Shown: positions 33,067 through 42,061, counted from the first letter of the stretch. The stretch: 64,000 bases of DNA from Achromobacter spanius (GCF_002812705.1 NZ_CP025030.1:3906001-3970000), one strand, 5' to 3'. Made by a program: numbers and translations. The notes: a model not told the origin generated them from the sequence alone.

Positions 33067-34398
33067 ATGTCGAATCGCCCCAATATCGTCTTGATCGTTG
33101 CCGACAACCTGGGTTGGGGCGAACTCGGCTGCTATGGCGGCGGGGCGCTGCGCGGCGCGCCCACGCCCAATATCGACCGGCTTGCCGGCGAAGGCCTGCT
33201 GCTGCAGAACTTCAATGTGGAAAGCGACTGCGTGCCGACCCGCTCGGCGCTCATGAGCGGCCGGCATCCGATCCGCACCGGCTGCCTGCAATCGGTGCCG
33301 CCGGGCCTGCCGCAAGGGCTGACGCGCGACGAGATCACGCTGGCGCAGCAACTGTCAGGGCAGGGCTATGCCACGGCGCATTACGGCAAATGGCATTTGG
33401 GCGATATCCCCGGACGCTATCCGTCCGATCGCGGCTTTGACCATTGGTACGGCATTCCGCGCACCACCGACGAAAGCCAGTTCACGTCGTCGATCGGCTT
33501 TGATCCCAGCGTGGCGGACATGCCTTACATCATGGAAGGCCGGGCGGGGCAGCCGTCGAACAACGTGAAGGTGTACGACCTGGATAGCCGGCGCGGCATC
33601 GACGCCGAACTGGTGCAGCACGCGCAGACCTTCATGCGCGAACAGGCGCGCGGCGGGCGGCCCTTTTTCTTGTATCTGCCGTTGGTGCACCTGCACTTTC
33701 CCACGCTGCCGCACCCGGATTTCGCCGGGCGCACCGGCGCGGGCGACTTCGCGGATTCCATGGTGGAAATGGATCACCGCGTGGGCCAGATCGTGGCCGA
33801 AGTTGACGAACTTGGCCTGCGCGACAACACCGTATTCATCTTCTGCAGCGACAACGGCCCGGAATTCCGCAAGCCCTATCGCGGCACGGCAGGCCCCTGG
33901 AGCGGCACGTATCACACGGCCATGGAAGGCAGCCTGCGCGTGCCCTTCATCATTCGTTGGCCGGGCAAGGTCAAGCCGGGCCAGGTGTCCAACGAGATCG
34001 TCCACGTGACGGATCTGTACACCACGCTGTCACGCATCGGCGGGGCTAGCGTGCCGCAAGACCGGCCGATCGATGGCATCGACCAGACCGATTTCTTTAC
34101 CGGCGACCGTCCGGATTCGGCGCGCGAGGGTTTTCTGTTCTACATCAAGAACGAACTGCGCGCCCTTAAATGGCGCGACTGGAAGCTGCATTTCTACTGG
34201 GAACCCGAGGTGAACGAGGGCAAGGGCAAGCTGGAATCGCCGTACCTCTTCAACTTGAAGCAGGACCCCAAGGAAGAAAGCGATATCTTGATTTTCAATA
34301 CCTGGGTGCTCGGCCCCATGCTGAAGATGGTGCAAGCCTTCAATCAGTCTTGCGCCGAGCACCCGAACACCACGCCCGGTCGGCCTGACCGGGATTGA
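33067..34398 (+). CDS. Type I (formylglycine) arylsulfatase-family enzyme
   Basis: 443 residues. The metal site NIVLIVADNLGWGELGCYGG and the catalytic C55-V-P-T-R59 of the C-x-P-x-R signature are present, followed by SALMSGRHPIRTG. The second half has FIFCSDNGPEF and LRVPFIIRWPGKVKPGQ. The cysteine must be oxidised to formylglycine by a separate enzyme not found in the window. No signal peptide is seen, so it is probably cytoplasmic. The following Bug receptor (38-bp gap) suggests that the released carboxylic product, or the sulfate ester itself, is imported. Confidence 0.9.
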   Translation: MSNRPNIVLIVADNLGWGELGCYGGGALRGAPTPNIDRLAGEGLLLQNFNVESDCVPTRSALMSGRHPIRTGCLQSVPPGLPQGLTRDEITLAQQLSGQGYATAHYGKWHLGDIPGRYPSDRGFDHWYGIPRTTDESQFTSSIGFDPSVADMPYIMEGRAGQPSNNVKVYDLDSRRGIDAELVQHAQTFMREQARGGRPFFLYLPLVHLHFPTLPHPDFAGRTGAGDFADSMVEMDHRVGQIVAEVDELGLRDNTVFIFCSDNGPEFRKPYRGTAGPWSGTYHTAMEGSLRVPFIIRWPGKVKPGQVSNEIVHVTDLYTTLSRIGGASVPQDRPIDGIDQTDFFTGDRPDSAREGFLFYIKNELRALKWRDWKLHFYWEPEVNEGKGKLESPYLFNLKQDPKEESDILIFNTWVLGPMLKMVQAFNQSCAEHPNTTPGRPDRD

Positions 34399-34436
34399 AC
34401 GGCCCGCGCAGACGGCGCCAAGCACAAGGGGAAATC

Positions 34437-35411
34437 ATGAAAACCGTTGTTCGTCGCAGTATTGCGGGGCTGGGCCTGGGCGTTGCGCTTGCCCTGCCTG
34501 TTGGGTCCCAGGCCGAGCCGCCGCTGGCCTGGCCAGGCAAGCAAATCAACTGGATCGTGGGCTTCGTGCCCGGCGGTTCCGCCGATGTGCTGACGCGGGT
34601 GGCGGCGCAGGACCTGGCGCAACGCACGGGCTTGAACGTGGTGGTCGAGAACAAGCCGGGCGCGTCGGGCGCGATCGCGCTGCAGATGGTGGCGCGCAGC
34701 AAGGCCAGCGATGGCTACCTGATCACGGTGCCGGGTCCGCTGATCTATCCGACGCCGCAACCGGCCATCGGCAAGGAACTGGCGCCGGTCATGCTGATGG
34801 CGCAGGGGCCGATGGTGATCGTGGGCCCGGCCAAACAGGCCTTGCCGAAGTTGGCGGACGTGCTGGCGGACGCGCGCAAGCATCCGGATACCTGGAGCTA
34901 TGGCAGCTCCGGCAACGGCACATCGCAACATCTGGCGGGCGAACTGCTGAACCAGGTTGCCGGCACGCGCATTGTGCACGTGCCTTACAAGGGGGGCGGG
35001 CAGGCGGTGTCGGACGTGGCGGGCGGCCAGATTCCCTTGGCCATCCTGGGGTCGTCACCTGTGTTGCCGCAGATCAAGGCCGGCACGCTCAAGGCGTATG
35101 CGGTCACCACCAAGAAGCGGCTGGATGCCTTGCCCGACGTGCCCACCGTGGCCGAATCCGGCTTTCCCGACTACGACGCCAGCCAGTGGTTTTCAGTGGC
35201 GGCTTCGCCCGGTATTGATACCGCCGTGCTTGAACAGTTGAACGCGGCTTTGCAGAAAACCGTGCAGTCGCCCGCGTTTCAAGCAGCGGTTGACAACGCG
35301 GGCATGGTCGCGGCGGGCGGTTCGCGTTCCGACCTGCAGCATTTCATTGCGGACGACAGCGCCAAATGGCAGAAGCTGCTGGATAGCGGCGCCATCAAAC
35401 TGGCGAACTGA
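34437..35411 (+). CDS. Bug/TctC-family periplasmic receptor, sulfatase operon
   Basis: 324 residues with a signal peptide ending PVGSQA. Motifs: WIVGFVPGGSADVLTRVAA, VVVENKPGASGAIALQMVAR, IVHVPYKGGGQAVSDVAGGQ, LPDVPTVAESGFPDYD. AAGGGGAAA lies before ATG 34437. Second gene behind the sulfatase, so its ligand is probably linked to that enzyme's substrate. Confidence 0.92.
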   Translation: MKTVVRRSIAGLGLGVALALPVGSQAEPPLAWPGKQINWIVGFVPGGSADVLTRVAAQDLAQRTGLNVVVENKPGASGAIALQMVARSKASDGYLITVPGPLIYPTPQPAIGKELAPVMLMAQGPMVIVGPAKQALPKLADVLADARKHPDTWSYGSSGNGTSQHLAGELLNQVAGTRIVHVPYKGGGQAVSDVAGGQIPLAILGSSPVLPQIKAGTLKAYAVTTKKRLDALPDVPTVAESGFPDYDASQWFSVAASPGIDTAVLEQLNAALQKTVQSPAFQAAVDNAGMVAAGGSRSDLQHFIADDSAKWQKLLDSGAIKLAN

Positions 35412-35436
35412 AAAAGCGGTGGCTCAGGAGGGGCGC

Positions 35437-36372
35437 TCAGGTTGAGCGGGTCGGCGGCTGCGCGGCAAGCGGGGCGTACTGCCCCATCAGCGCCACCACC
35501 CAATCGATGAACACCCGCAGCTTGGTGCTGACATGCCGGTTCGGGGGAAAGGCGATGGTCAGCGGCATGGGCTCCAGCCGCCAGTCCTGAAACAGCGGCT
35601 GTAGTTCGCCCGTGGCCAGGTGCGGCTGGGCCATGTATTCCGGCAGCCACAACACGCCCAGCCCGGCCAGCCCCGCCGCCAGATAGGCGTTGCCGTCATC
35701 CACCGCCAGCACGTAGCGCCCATGCACGTGCACGCTTTCGTCGCCGCGCTGCATGGCGTAGGGAAAGGCCTTGCCCAGCCGTTGCCACAGATAACCCACG
35801 ATGCGGTGATGCGTGTCTTCCAGTTCGCGCGGATGCGCGGGATGGCCGGCACGCGCCAGGTAGCTGGGCGCGGCGTACACGCCCAGTTGCAGGTCGCCCA
35901 CGCGGCGCGCCATCAAGGACAGGTCGGTCAATTCGCCGCCGCGCACCACGCAGTCCACGTTTTCCGCGATCACATCCACGATGCGGTCGCTTGCGCCCAT
36001 GTCCAGTTGGATGTCGGGATATTGCGCGTGAAAGGCGGGCAGCGCCGGAATCAGGACCATGCGCGCCAAAGGGCTGGGTACGTCCACCCGCAAGCGGCCC
36101 CGTGGCGACGTCGATGCGGCGGACAAGCTGGTTTCGGCGTCGTCCATGTCGGCCAGCAGCTTTAACACCCGCTCGTAGTAGGCCGCGCCGTCGGCGGTGA
36201 CCTTTACCTGGCGCGTGGTGCGGTTCAACAGCCGGACGCGCAGCCGCGCCTCCAGTTGCTGCACCAGCTGCGTCACGGTGGTCTTGCTCATGTGCAGGGT
36301 TTCGGCGGCCTTGGTGAAGCTGCCTGCTTCCACCACGCGGGCAAACGCCTGCATCGCATCGAATCGGTCCAT
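35437..36372 (-). CDS. LysR-family regulator divergent from RidA
   Basis: 311 residues of the subgroup that begins MDRFDAMQAFARVVEAGSFTKAA, with helix-turn-helix MSKTTVTQLVQQLEARL and 'LLNRTTR'. The effector domain keeps DCVVRGGELTDLSLMARRVG and LGVLWLPEYMA. The gap to the divergent ridA-like gene is 154 bp, and the pair is probably a regulator and its target. Confidence 0.9.
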   Translation of the reverse strand: MDRFDAMQAFARVVEAGSFTKAAETLHMSKTTVTQLVQQLEARLRVRLLNRTTRQVKVTADGAAYYERVLKLLADMDDAETSLSAASTSPRGRLRVDVPSPLARMVLIPALPAFHAQYPDIQLDMGASDRIVDVIAENVDCVVRGGELTDLSLMARRVGDLQLGVYAAPSYLARAGHPAHPRELEDTHHRIVGYLWQRLGKAFPYAMQRGDESVHVHGRYVLAVDDGNAYLAAGLAGLGVLWLPEYMAQPHLATGELQPLFQDWRLEPMPLTIAFPPNRHVSTKLRVFIDWVVALMGQYAPLAAQPPTRST

Positions 36373-36526
36373 GGGGGCTCCGGCGGGCTTGAAGAGTGTT
36401 TGGATTCTACAAACAGTGATGGACAGGCTTGCGCGTTTATCGGCGGGCAGCCCGTCTTTACAGTGGAGTCATCGCTAACGACGGGCCGCTTTTCTTCCTG
36501 ACGACGGCCCACTGAAGGAGTTATTC

Positions 36527-36925
36527 ATGACGACACGAGACGTTGTTTTTCCCGCCGGCCGCCACGCGCTTTACGAGCGCCACCGCTATTCTCCCGCCAT
36601 CCGGTCTGACGGATTCCTGTTCGTATCGGGCCAGGTCGGCAGCCGCGAGGATGGGTCGCCCGAACCCGATCTGCAAGCGCAAGTACGGCTGGCCTTCGAC
36701 AACCTGAACGCCATTCTGAAGGCGGCGGGCTGCACCTTTGACGATGTGGTGGACGCGACGGTTTTCATGGTCGACCCGACATCGAAGTTCGAGCAGATCT
36801 GGCAGGTGGTGCCCGAGTATTGGGGCGCCGCGCCGTATCCCTCGCTGACCGCCGTGGGTGTCACGTGGCTGAGCGGCTTTGACTTTGAAATCAAGGTGAT
36901 CGCGAAGCTGCCCGAGACTGCCTGA
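36527..36925 (+). CDS. RidA (YjgF/YER057c/UK114)-family protein
   Basis: 132 residues. Family motifs are visible: FLFVSGQVGSREDGSPEPDLQAQVRLAFDNLNAILKAAGCTFDDVVDATVFM. RidA itself deaminates reactive enamines and uses an Arg near the C-terminus; here the matching region (YPSLTAVGVTWLSGFDFEIKVIA) has Val-Thr in place of the usual V-x-x-L-P-R context, so the catalytic Arg looks absent. It may be a non-deaminating subgroup. It is a single gene facing a LysR regulator. Confidence 0.87.
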   Translation: MTTRDVVFPAGRHALYERHRYSPAIRSDGFLFVSGQVGSREDGSPEPDLQAQVRLAFDNLNAILKAAGCTFDDVVDATVFMVDPTSKFEQIWQVVPEYWGAAPYPSLTAVGVTWLSGFDFEIKVIAKLPETA

Positions 36926-36934
36926 TGGGTGCAC

Positions 36935-36956
36935 GCCGGGCGCATGCTGGCCCGGC
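36935..36956. terminator. Terminator-like hairpin between convergent genes
   Basis: GCCGGGC and GCCCGGC form a perfect 7-bp stem with an 8-nt loop right after the ridA-like stop codon and before the convergent lipoprotein gene. The T-tail is poor. Confidence 0.4.
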
Positions 36957-36973
36957 ACGCTTTCGCCCCGCGC

Positions 36974-37543
36974 TTACTTCACCACGTAGTTGTTGGCTTC
37001 AGCTTCGCCCGACCATTTGCGCAGGGCGGCAATGAACTCGGGGCACACGTTGCCTTCCACCTTGGTGCTGGTGATGACGCTGTTTTCCATGCGCATCAGC
37101 ACCATGCATTCATACACGCGCGTACGGTTCTGATAGTGCCCGGTGCTATTGGTCTGAAACACCGGCGTGGCGGCAGAGGTTCTGGTGGCCGGAATCATGC
37201 CCACCACTTGCTGGCTGGTGCCGGTGGTGACCCATTCCGAATAAGGCGCGGCCTGGTAGTCCGACCATTCCAGTTCCATCGTGTTGCCCACCGCGCGCTT
37301 CTTGGACGGTTCGCCCAAAGCGGCGATGGCGTCGTTGATGGAGCGGCCTTCCATGTTCTTGGCGACGTTCACGCTAGGTGAAAACGACAGCCCCGACTTG
37401 AACACATTGCCCAGCGACGGCAGCGCGGAGCTGCCCCCGTCGGGCATCGGGGCGCAGCCCGCCAGGCCGGTCGCGGCGGCGATCAGGGCGGCCGGCAGCA
37501 GCAGCGGCTTGCGGCGGTTCGGGGCTTGCAAAGGCAACGTCAT
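36974..37543 (-). CDS. Predicted lipoprotein of unknown function
   Basis: 189 residues from ATG 37543; a longer open frame has no support. The signal peptide ends in the lipobox LAGC (AALIAAATGLAGCAPMP). The mature part has a SmpA/OmlA-flavoured motif (MEGRSINDAIAALGEPSKKRAVGNTMELEWSDY), with a Gly-x-Pro followed by a Trp strand, then a Cys in RVYECMVLM and one in EGNVCPEF that could form a disulfide. The C-terminus ends NYVVK. Its role is not known, and it appears to be a single gene. Confidence 0.68.
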   Translation of the reverse strand: MTLPLQAPNRRKPLLLPAALIAAATGLAGCAPMPDGGSSALPSLGNVFKSGLSFSPSVNVAKNMEGRSINDAIAALGEPSKKRAVGNTMELEWSDYQAAPYSEWVTTGTSQQVVGMIPATRTSAATPVFQTNSTGHYQNRTRVYECMVLMRMENSVITSTKVEGNVCPEFIAALRKWSGEAEANNYVVK

Positions 37544-37941
37544 GGTGTGAGGTCGATGTTCCGTGGCAGGGGGCATGCGGCATCCGGGGCGCGGCGTGTT
37601 TGTTTCTTTTCGTGACAGGCAGGGTTGCCGGGGGATGCGCGGTGCTAGCCACGCAACGCGCGTCCCGACTGGTGATGCGCTTAAGAAAAGTCCGACATTT
37701 TTACCGGAAAACGGGGCCAGCATTCTTATCACGGCATGTGAAATTTGTTACTCAATATGCCCAGGCGGGCATAAATGCAGGGGACGGAGCAGGGGGGCTC
37801 TTTGCTAAGATCGTCCCCGCTTGTCGTGCAGCGCGGCTGGGCCGAACGGCCAGAAGGTCCCCGGAAAGTCCCGGGAGCGTCCCTCTGCCGCGTCCCAACC
37901 CGCACGATCCATTTCCCGCTACATCCATCCAGACCCCGACG
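37544..37941. other. Intergenic region of 398 bp with one hairpin
   Basis: This is the gap between the divergent lipoprotein and DUF4189-like genes, so it should hold both promoters. It is more AT-rich near 37680-37760. A perfect hairpin, ATGCCC-AGGC-GGGCAT, lies at 37757-37772. The frame of the right-hand gene is open through here, but no start with a ribosome site or signal peptide was seen. No RNA gene is recognised. Confidence 0.5.
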
Positions 37942-38775
37942 ATGATGCCTGCTCGCTTTCACCCCCTGATCCGCGCCGCCTTCGCCGCGATTGCCTTGCT
38001 GGCCGGCCTGGCCGCCAGCCCCGCCTATGCCGACAAGCAATTCGGCGGCATCGCCACCGACGGCAATCACGACAAGACCTATTGGGCCATGCCCGAGGCA
38101 TCGCAGAAAGACGCCGAGGCCGCGAGCCTGGCCGAATGCCGCCGCCAGGGCGGCAAGGAATGCAAGAAGCTGGGCTGGTTCTCGGACAGTTGCATGGCGT
38201 ATGCGCGCAACTCGCGGCAGGACCTGTTTCCGGGCAACAGCGTGGCGCCCGAACTGGCCGCCAAGAAGGCCATGCGCCGCTGCACGGCCGGCAGCCCCGA
38301 TGGCAAGTGCCGCTTGGTGACCCTGCCGTTCTGCGTCGGCCCCGGCTATAGCGCCGCCGATCTACAGGCGGCCAAGCGCGCCAAGCCGGCCGAGGTGGAA
38401 GCCTTGTCCGCCAAGTTGAATGATCGCGAGTATTGGGGCGCCCTGGCCGAAAACGCCGACGGCGGCCTGCTGTATGCCGATGGCTATCCCAAGGAAGACG
38501 ACGCCATCTCTTCGCTGCTGAAGTGGGAAGACTGCAAGGACTGCCGCAAGGTCCTGACCTACAAGGACACTTGCGTCGGCATGGCCTGGGTGAAGGGCAG
38601 CGAAGGCCGGGGCACGCGCTTCACCGCGCAAAACCCCGACCCCGTGGCCGCGCGCGAGGAAGCGCGCTCGGTGTGCACCACCAAGACCGGCGCGCCGGCT
38701 TGCGTGGCCATGCTGCGTTGCTCGGGTCGCGCCTACATCGACGGCTATCCCGGCGAAGACGTCAAGCCGAAGTAA
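37942..38775 (+). CDS. Exported Cys-rich protein with two DUF4189-like halves
   Basis: 277 residues from ATG 37942 (ATG 37945 is equally possible), with signal peptide IALLAGLAASPAYA. The mature part holds two similar units. Each begins with a G-x-I/L-A segment followed by an aspartate-rich turn (FGGIATDGNHDKTYWAM; YWGALAENADGGLLYADGY), and continues with C-x-x-C or C-x4-C spaced cysteines, 'SCMAYAR' or 'TCVGMAW', and a final Cys pair. This is the pattern of DUF4189, duplicated. A role in the periplasm is all that can be said. Confidence 0.65.
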   Translation: MMPARFHPLIRAAFAAIALLAGLAASPAYADKQFGGIATDGNHDKTYWAMPEASQKDAEAASLAECRRQGGKECKKLGWFSDSCMAYARNSRQDLFPGNSVAPELAAKKAMRRCTAGSPDGKCRLVTLPFCVGPGYSAADLQAAKRAKPAEVEALSAKLNDREYWGALAENADGGLLYADGYPKEDDAISSLLKWEDCKDCRKVLTYKDTCVGMAWVKGSEGRGTRFTAQNPDPVAAREEARSVCTTKTGAPACVAMLRCSGRAYIDGYPGEDVKPK

Positions 38776-38844
38776 GCCGTCGTCAGTTGTAGCGCGCTAC
38801 GAATCAGGCGCGCCACGCGACAAGCGCGCTGCGATGCTGGCGAC

Positions 38845-39846
38845 TTACTTGTCCAGCCAGGGCGCTTCCTTCCACAGCTTCTGGAATTCGGCCTCGCCAT
38901 TGGCCAATTCACTAGCGTAGTCGGCGGGCGGCAGGTAACGCAGGGGCACGAACATTTCCTTGGCCTTGGCTTGGAAGGCCGGGTCGTCGACCGTGCGCTT
39001 CACGGCATCCACCAGCTTTGCGCGTACCTCGGCGGGCAAGCCCTTGGGCGCGGCCAGGCCGCGCAGCGACGCCAATTCAAAGTCGTAACCCTGTTCCTTG
39101 AAGGTGGGCACGTCAGGCAGCGCCGCCGAGCGCGTTTTGCCCATCTGCCCTAGGAAGCGCAGCGGCGTGCCGCCTTTCTGGTATTGCAGCGCTTCGCCCA
39201 CGTTGATGGCGCCAATGGTGATTTCGCCGCTGGCCAAGGCGCCGCGCACTTCGCCCGCGCCCTTGTACGGAATGTGGCTGAGCTTGGCGCCCGACGCGCG
39301 TTCAAAACGCAGCATGGCCAGATGGTCGTCGGAGCCGGTGCCGGTGGTGCCCACGGTCACCTTGCCCGGATTCTTCTTCGCGTAGGCAGACAGGTCCGCC
39401 AGCGTCTTCAATTCGTTGTCGTTGCGCACGGTGAACGCGCCCGGATCGTCAATCAGATTGCCCAGCAGGTCATAGCTTTGCCACGTGAAGGCGGACTTGC
39501 GCTCGATGGGAATGGTCAACAGATTGGGCGTGTTGATGAAGCCGATGGTGTAGCCGTCGGGTTGCGCGCGGGCCAGTTCCGTGAAGCCGATGGCGCCGCC
39601 CGCGCCGGGGCGGTTCAGCACCACGATGCGGGCGTCGTTGCCCAGATACTTCTGCAAGAAAGGCGCCATCATGCGCGCCACCAGATCGGTGCCGCCGCCA
39701 GGGCCATACGACACGATCAGGTTGATGGGGTGTTCCGGGTAGCCGGCCGCTTGCGCGCCACCAGCGAACAGCGTGGCGCCGGACAGCAGGGCGATGGACG
39801 CGGCCAGCGCGCGCAGGGTGCGGCGCTTGATAGGGGGGTGTTGCAT
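38845..39846 (-). CDS. Bug/TctC-family periplasmic receptor, hydroxyacid module
   Basis: 333 residues with a long Arg-rich twin start (KRRTLRALAASIALLSGATLFAGGAQAA) and Sec cleavage after GAQAA. Motifs: LIVSYGPGGGTDLVARMMAPF, IVVLNRPGAGGAIGFTELARAQPDGYT, SHIPYKGAGEVRGALASGE. The GAGGAGACAAC before ATG 39846 is a strong ribosome site. It follows the D-2-hydroxyacid dehydrogenase gene by 76 bp on the same strand and probably binds the hydroxy acid or a relative. Confidence 0.92.
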   Translation of the reverse strand: MQHPPIKRRTLRALAASIALLSGATLFAGGAQAAGYPEHPINLIVSYGPGGGTDLVARMMAPFLQKYLGNDARIVVLNRPGAGGAIGFTELARAQPDGYTIGFINTPNLLTIPIERKSAFTWQSYDLLGNLIDDPGAFTVRNDNELKTLADLSAYAKKNPGKVTVGTTGTGSDDHLAMLRFERASGAKLSHIPYKGAGEVRGALASGEITIGAINVGEALQYQKGGTPLRFLGQMGKTRSAALPDVPTFKEQGYDFELASLRGLAAPKGLPAEVRAKLVDAVKRTVDDPAFQAKAKEMFVPLRYLPPADYASELANGEAEFQKLWKEAPWLDK

Positions 39847-39922
39847 GTTGTCTCCTCGGGGGATGGGTCGGCGGCTTGATGCCGCACTGTGTGTTCGGTT
39901 GCCGCGCGGGGGCGGCGCCGTG

Positions 39923-40975
39923 TTACTGCAATTTCGCGAGTCGGGCTTGCGTGACCGGCCAGACTTCCGGGTTGACGAGTTGCGGCGGCCGTTCACCGCG
40001 CAGCATGGCCATCAACTGTTGGGCCGACGACTGCGCCACATTGCGTCGGGCTTCGTGCGTGACGCCCGCCGTATGAAAGGTGGCCACCACGTTGGGCAAG
40101 GCCAGCAGCGGCGTGTCGCGCGGGGGCGGTTCCTGTTGCCAGACGTCCAGGCCGGCGCCACGCAGATGGCCGCCGCGCAAGGCGTCGTACAGCGCCGCCT
40201 CGTCATGGATGCCGCCACGCGCGGTTGACACAAAAACCGCTTCCGGCTTCATGGCGGCGAACGCGCGCGCGTCGATCATGCCGCGCGTGGAATTGTCCAA
40301 GGGGCAGTGCAAGGACACCACGTCGGCTTGCGCCAGCAGGTCGGGCAGCGACACCGGCTCGGCGCCGCGAGCGCGGATGGTGTCGGCGTCCAGCAGCGGG
40401 TCATGCGCAATCACGCGCATGCCGAAGCCTTGCGCAATGCGGGCCACGCGCGAACCGATCTGGCCGATGCCCACCAGCCCGATGACGGTGCCGTGGATCT
40501 CGTGGCCCATCAGGTCTTCGCGCGTAAAACCCGTGTCGTGGCGCAGGCGTTGATGCGATTCGACCACGCGGCGCTGCACCGCCAACAGCAGCGCATAGGT
40601 GTGTTCGGCCACCGACGCGGCGTTGCCGCCTGCCTGGTTCACGACCGCGATGCCGGCGGCCGTGCAGGCGGGTACGTCCACCGTGTCATAGCCCGCGCCC
40701 CCCGACGACACGCACACCAGGTCCGGGCACTGGGCAATCAGTTCGGCGTTCACGAACCACTGGCGCGGCAGTTCGTCCTTGGCGGCCGACACATGGTAGG
40801 CATGGGCCGTCTTCAGGCCCGCCAGCGTGCGGGCGTCGTCGCCATGCGCAGGCAGCACCGACAAGGCAATGTCGGATTGCGCGCCGATGATCTGGTCGAA
40901 CACGGGGTTCAGCCACAGGTCCAGGCGGCACAGTCGTTTAGGGAAATTCTGCGAAGCAGTAGCAAGATCCGGCAT
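39923..40975 (-). CDS. D-isomer-specific 2-hydroxyacid dehydrogenase (NAD type)
   Basis: 350 residues. Nucleotide fold GLVGIGQIGSRVARIAQGFGMRVIAHDP has the GxGxxG motif followed by an Asp, which suggests NAD over NADP. The catalytic residues are in place: Arg in STARGG, Glu in LDVWQQEPP and His in ATFHTAGVTHEA. It interconverts a 2-oxo acid and a D-2-hydroxy acid; the substrate is unknown. It has the Bug receptor downstream and a LysR gene upstream on the same strand, with a palindrome in the 121-bp gap. Confidence 0.9.
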   Translation of the reverse strand: MPDLATASQNFPKRLCRLDLWLNPVFDQIIGAQSDIALSVLPAHGDDARTLAGLKTAHAYHVSAAKDELPRQWFVNAELIAQCPDLVCVSSGGAGYDTVDVPACTAAGIAVVNQAGGNAASVAEHTYALLLAVQRRVVESHQRLRHDTGFTREDLMGHEIHGTVIGLVGIGQIGSRVARIAQGFGMRVIAHDPLLDADTIRARGAEPVSLPDLLAQADVVSLHCPLDNSTRGMIDARAFAAMKPEAVFVSTARGGIHDEAALYDALRGGHLRGAGLDVWQQEPPPRDTPLLALPNVVATFHTAGVTHEARRNVAQSSAQQLMAMLRGERPPQLVNPEVWPVTQARLAKLQ

Positions 40976-41049
40976 GTCGCCCAGTCTCCGTATAGGTCTT
41001 CAATCTTTGTTTGAAGCGACTCTACTCGGGCTGAAATAGGAGATAAAGC

Positions 41050-41066
41050 GAATAATTTTCTTATTC
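41050..41066. promoter_or_regulatory. AT-rich palindrome before the hydroxyacid dehydrogenase
   Basis: GAATAA-TTTTC-TTATTC is a perfect 6-5-6 inverted repeat 75 bp upstream of the dehydrogenase start. It resembles the ATAA/TTAT palindrome near 42047, so both may bind the LysR protein encoded between them. Confidence 0.45.
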
Positions 41067-41096
41067 AAGGGCGACTTTTTGGAAACAGTGCCCGCG

Positions 41097-41996
41097 CTAG
41101 ACCATGCTTGCCGGCGCGTCGAATTCCAGCGTGTCCTGCGCCAGCGCGCGCAGGCTGACCAGCATGGGCCGGGTGTCGTCGCGACGCCATTGAAAGGTGT
41201 AGGGCAGGGGCCGCAGGGGCGGCAAGCCCGGCAGCGGATGCAGGTCGCCGCGCTGGATCAGGATGCGCGCCCAGGCGGTGGGCAGGAAACCCAGCCCCAG
41301 GCCTTGGCGCAACATGCCCGCAATGGCGCCCCAGCTATTGCAGCACTGCATGCGGCCCGGCGAGATGCCCTGTTCGGTCAACCAGTCGTCCAGCATGCGG
41401 ATCACGCCGGAGCTTTGGGGTTGGGTAATCAGGGTCAGGCCGGGCAGGTCGGCAGGGGTTAGCGCCGTGGGGTCGGGCACCGCGCGCAGCGAGGCCACCC
41501 ATTCAAACTCCGCGCTGCCGATCAAATGTGAGGCGATGGACGCCCGCGACGACGGCCCGGCGATCACCGCAAAATCCAGGTCGCCTTCCTCCAGTCCGCG
41601 CTCCACCAATTCGCCCACGCCCACATAGGGCTCGACCAGCAGGTTGGGGTGCGCGCGCTGAATCTCTTCGATCAGGCGCGGCATCCACGTGATTGACGTG
41701 AGTTCTCCCGCCCCGAAACGGCAGCGGCCAGAGAACGTCAAGTTGCTGCTGGCCTGCTGCATGAACTGGTCGGCGTTGCGCAGCAGGTCCTTGGCGTGTG
41801 GCACCAGTTGTTCGCCCAGCGCCGTCAGTGTGGCGCTGCGCGCACTGCGGCTGAACAGGTCGGCGCCGATGGACGCTTCAAGTTCGCCGATGCGCTTGGA
41901 CAGCGACGACACCGAGATATTCAGCCGGTTGGCGGCAATGGCGAAGTTCTTGCAGGTGGCGGCCCAGTAAAAGGCTTCAAGTTGCTTGAGCGTCAT
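41097..41996 (-). CDS. LysR-family regulator of the hydroxyacid module
   Basis: 299 residues from ATG 41996; the frame is open to 42146 but the regular MTLKQLEAFYWAATCKNFAIAANRL start fixes the N-terminus. HTH: NISVSSLSKRIGELEASIG. The effector domain includes LDFAVIAGPSSR and MLRQGLGLGFLPTAW. It lies between a D-2-hydroxyacid dehydrogenase (same strand) and a divergent alpha-hydroxyacid oxidase, so it can control both sides. Confidence 0.9.
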   Translation of the reverse strand: MTLKQLEAFYWAATCKNFAIAANRLNISVSSLSKRIGELEASIGADLFSRSARSATLTALGEQLVPHAKDLLRNADQFMQQASSNLTFSGRCRFGAGELTSITWMPRLIEEIQRAHPNLLVEPYVGVGELVERGLEEGDLDFAVIAGPSSRASIASHLIGSAEFEWVASLRAVPDPTALTPADLPGLTLITQPQSSGVIRMLDDWLTEQGISPGRMQCCNSWGAIAGMLRQGLGLGFLPTAWARILIQRGDLHPLPGLPPLRPLPYTFQWRRDDTRPMLVSLRALAQDTLEFDAPASMV

Positions 41997-42046
41997 GGCG
42001 GTGCAGGAAGAATCGAGAGCGAAGAAAAGTGTAATAAGCAATATCG

Positions 42047-42061
42047 ATAAAGTCACTTTAT
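42047..42061. promoter_or_regulatory. LysR box candidate (T-N11-A palindrome)
   Basis: ATAAAG-TCA-CTTTAT is a perfect 6-3-6 inverted repeat that obeys the T-N11-A rule (T at 42048, A at 42060). It lies in the 152-bp gap between the LysR gene and the divergent hydroxyacid oxidase. Confidence 0.65.

Noticed and set aside
38789..38800. GTAGCGCGCTAC palindrome after the DUF4189-like gene
   Set aside because: It has no loop and is made of GC alternation that is common in this genome, with no neighbouring promoter.
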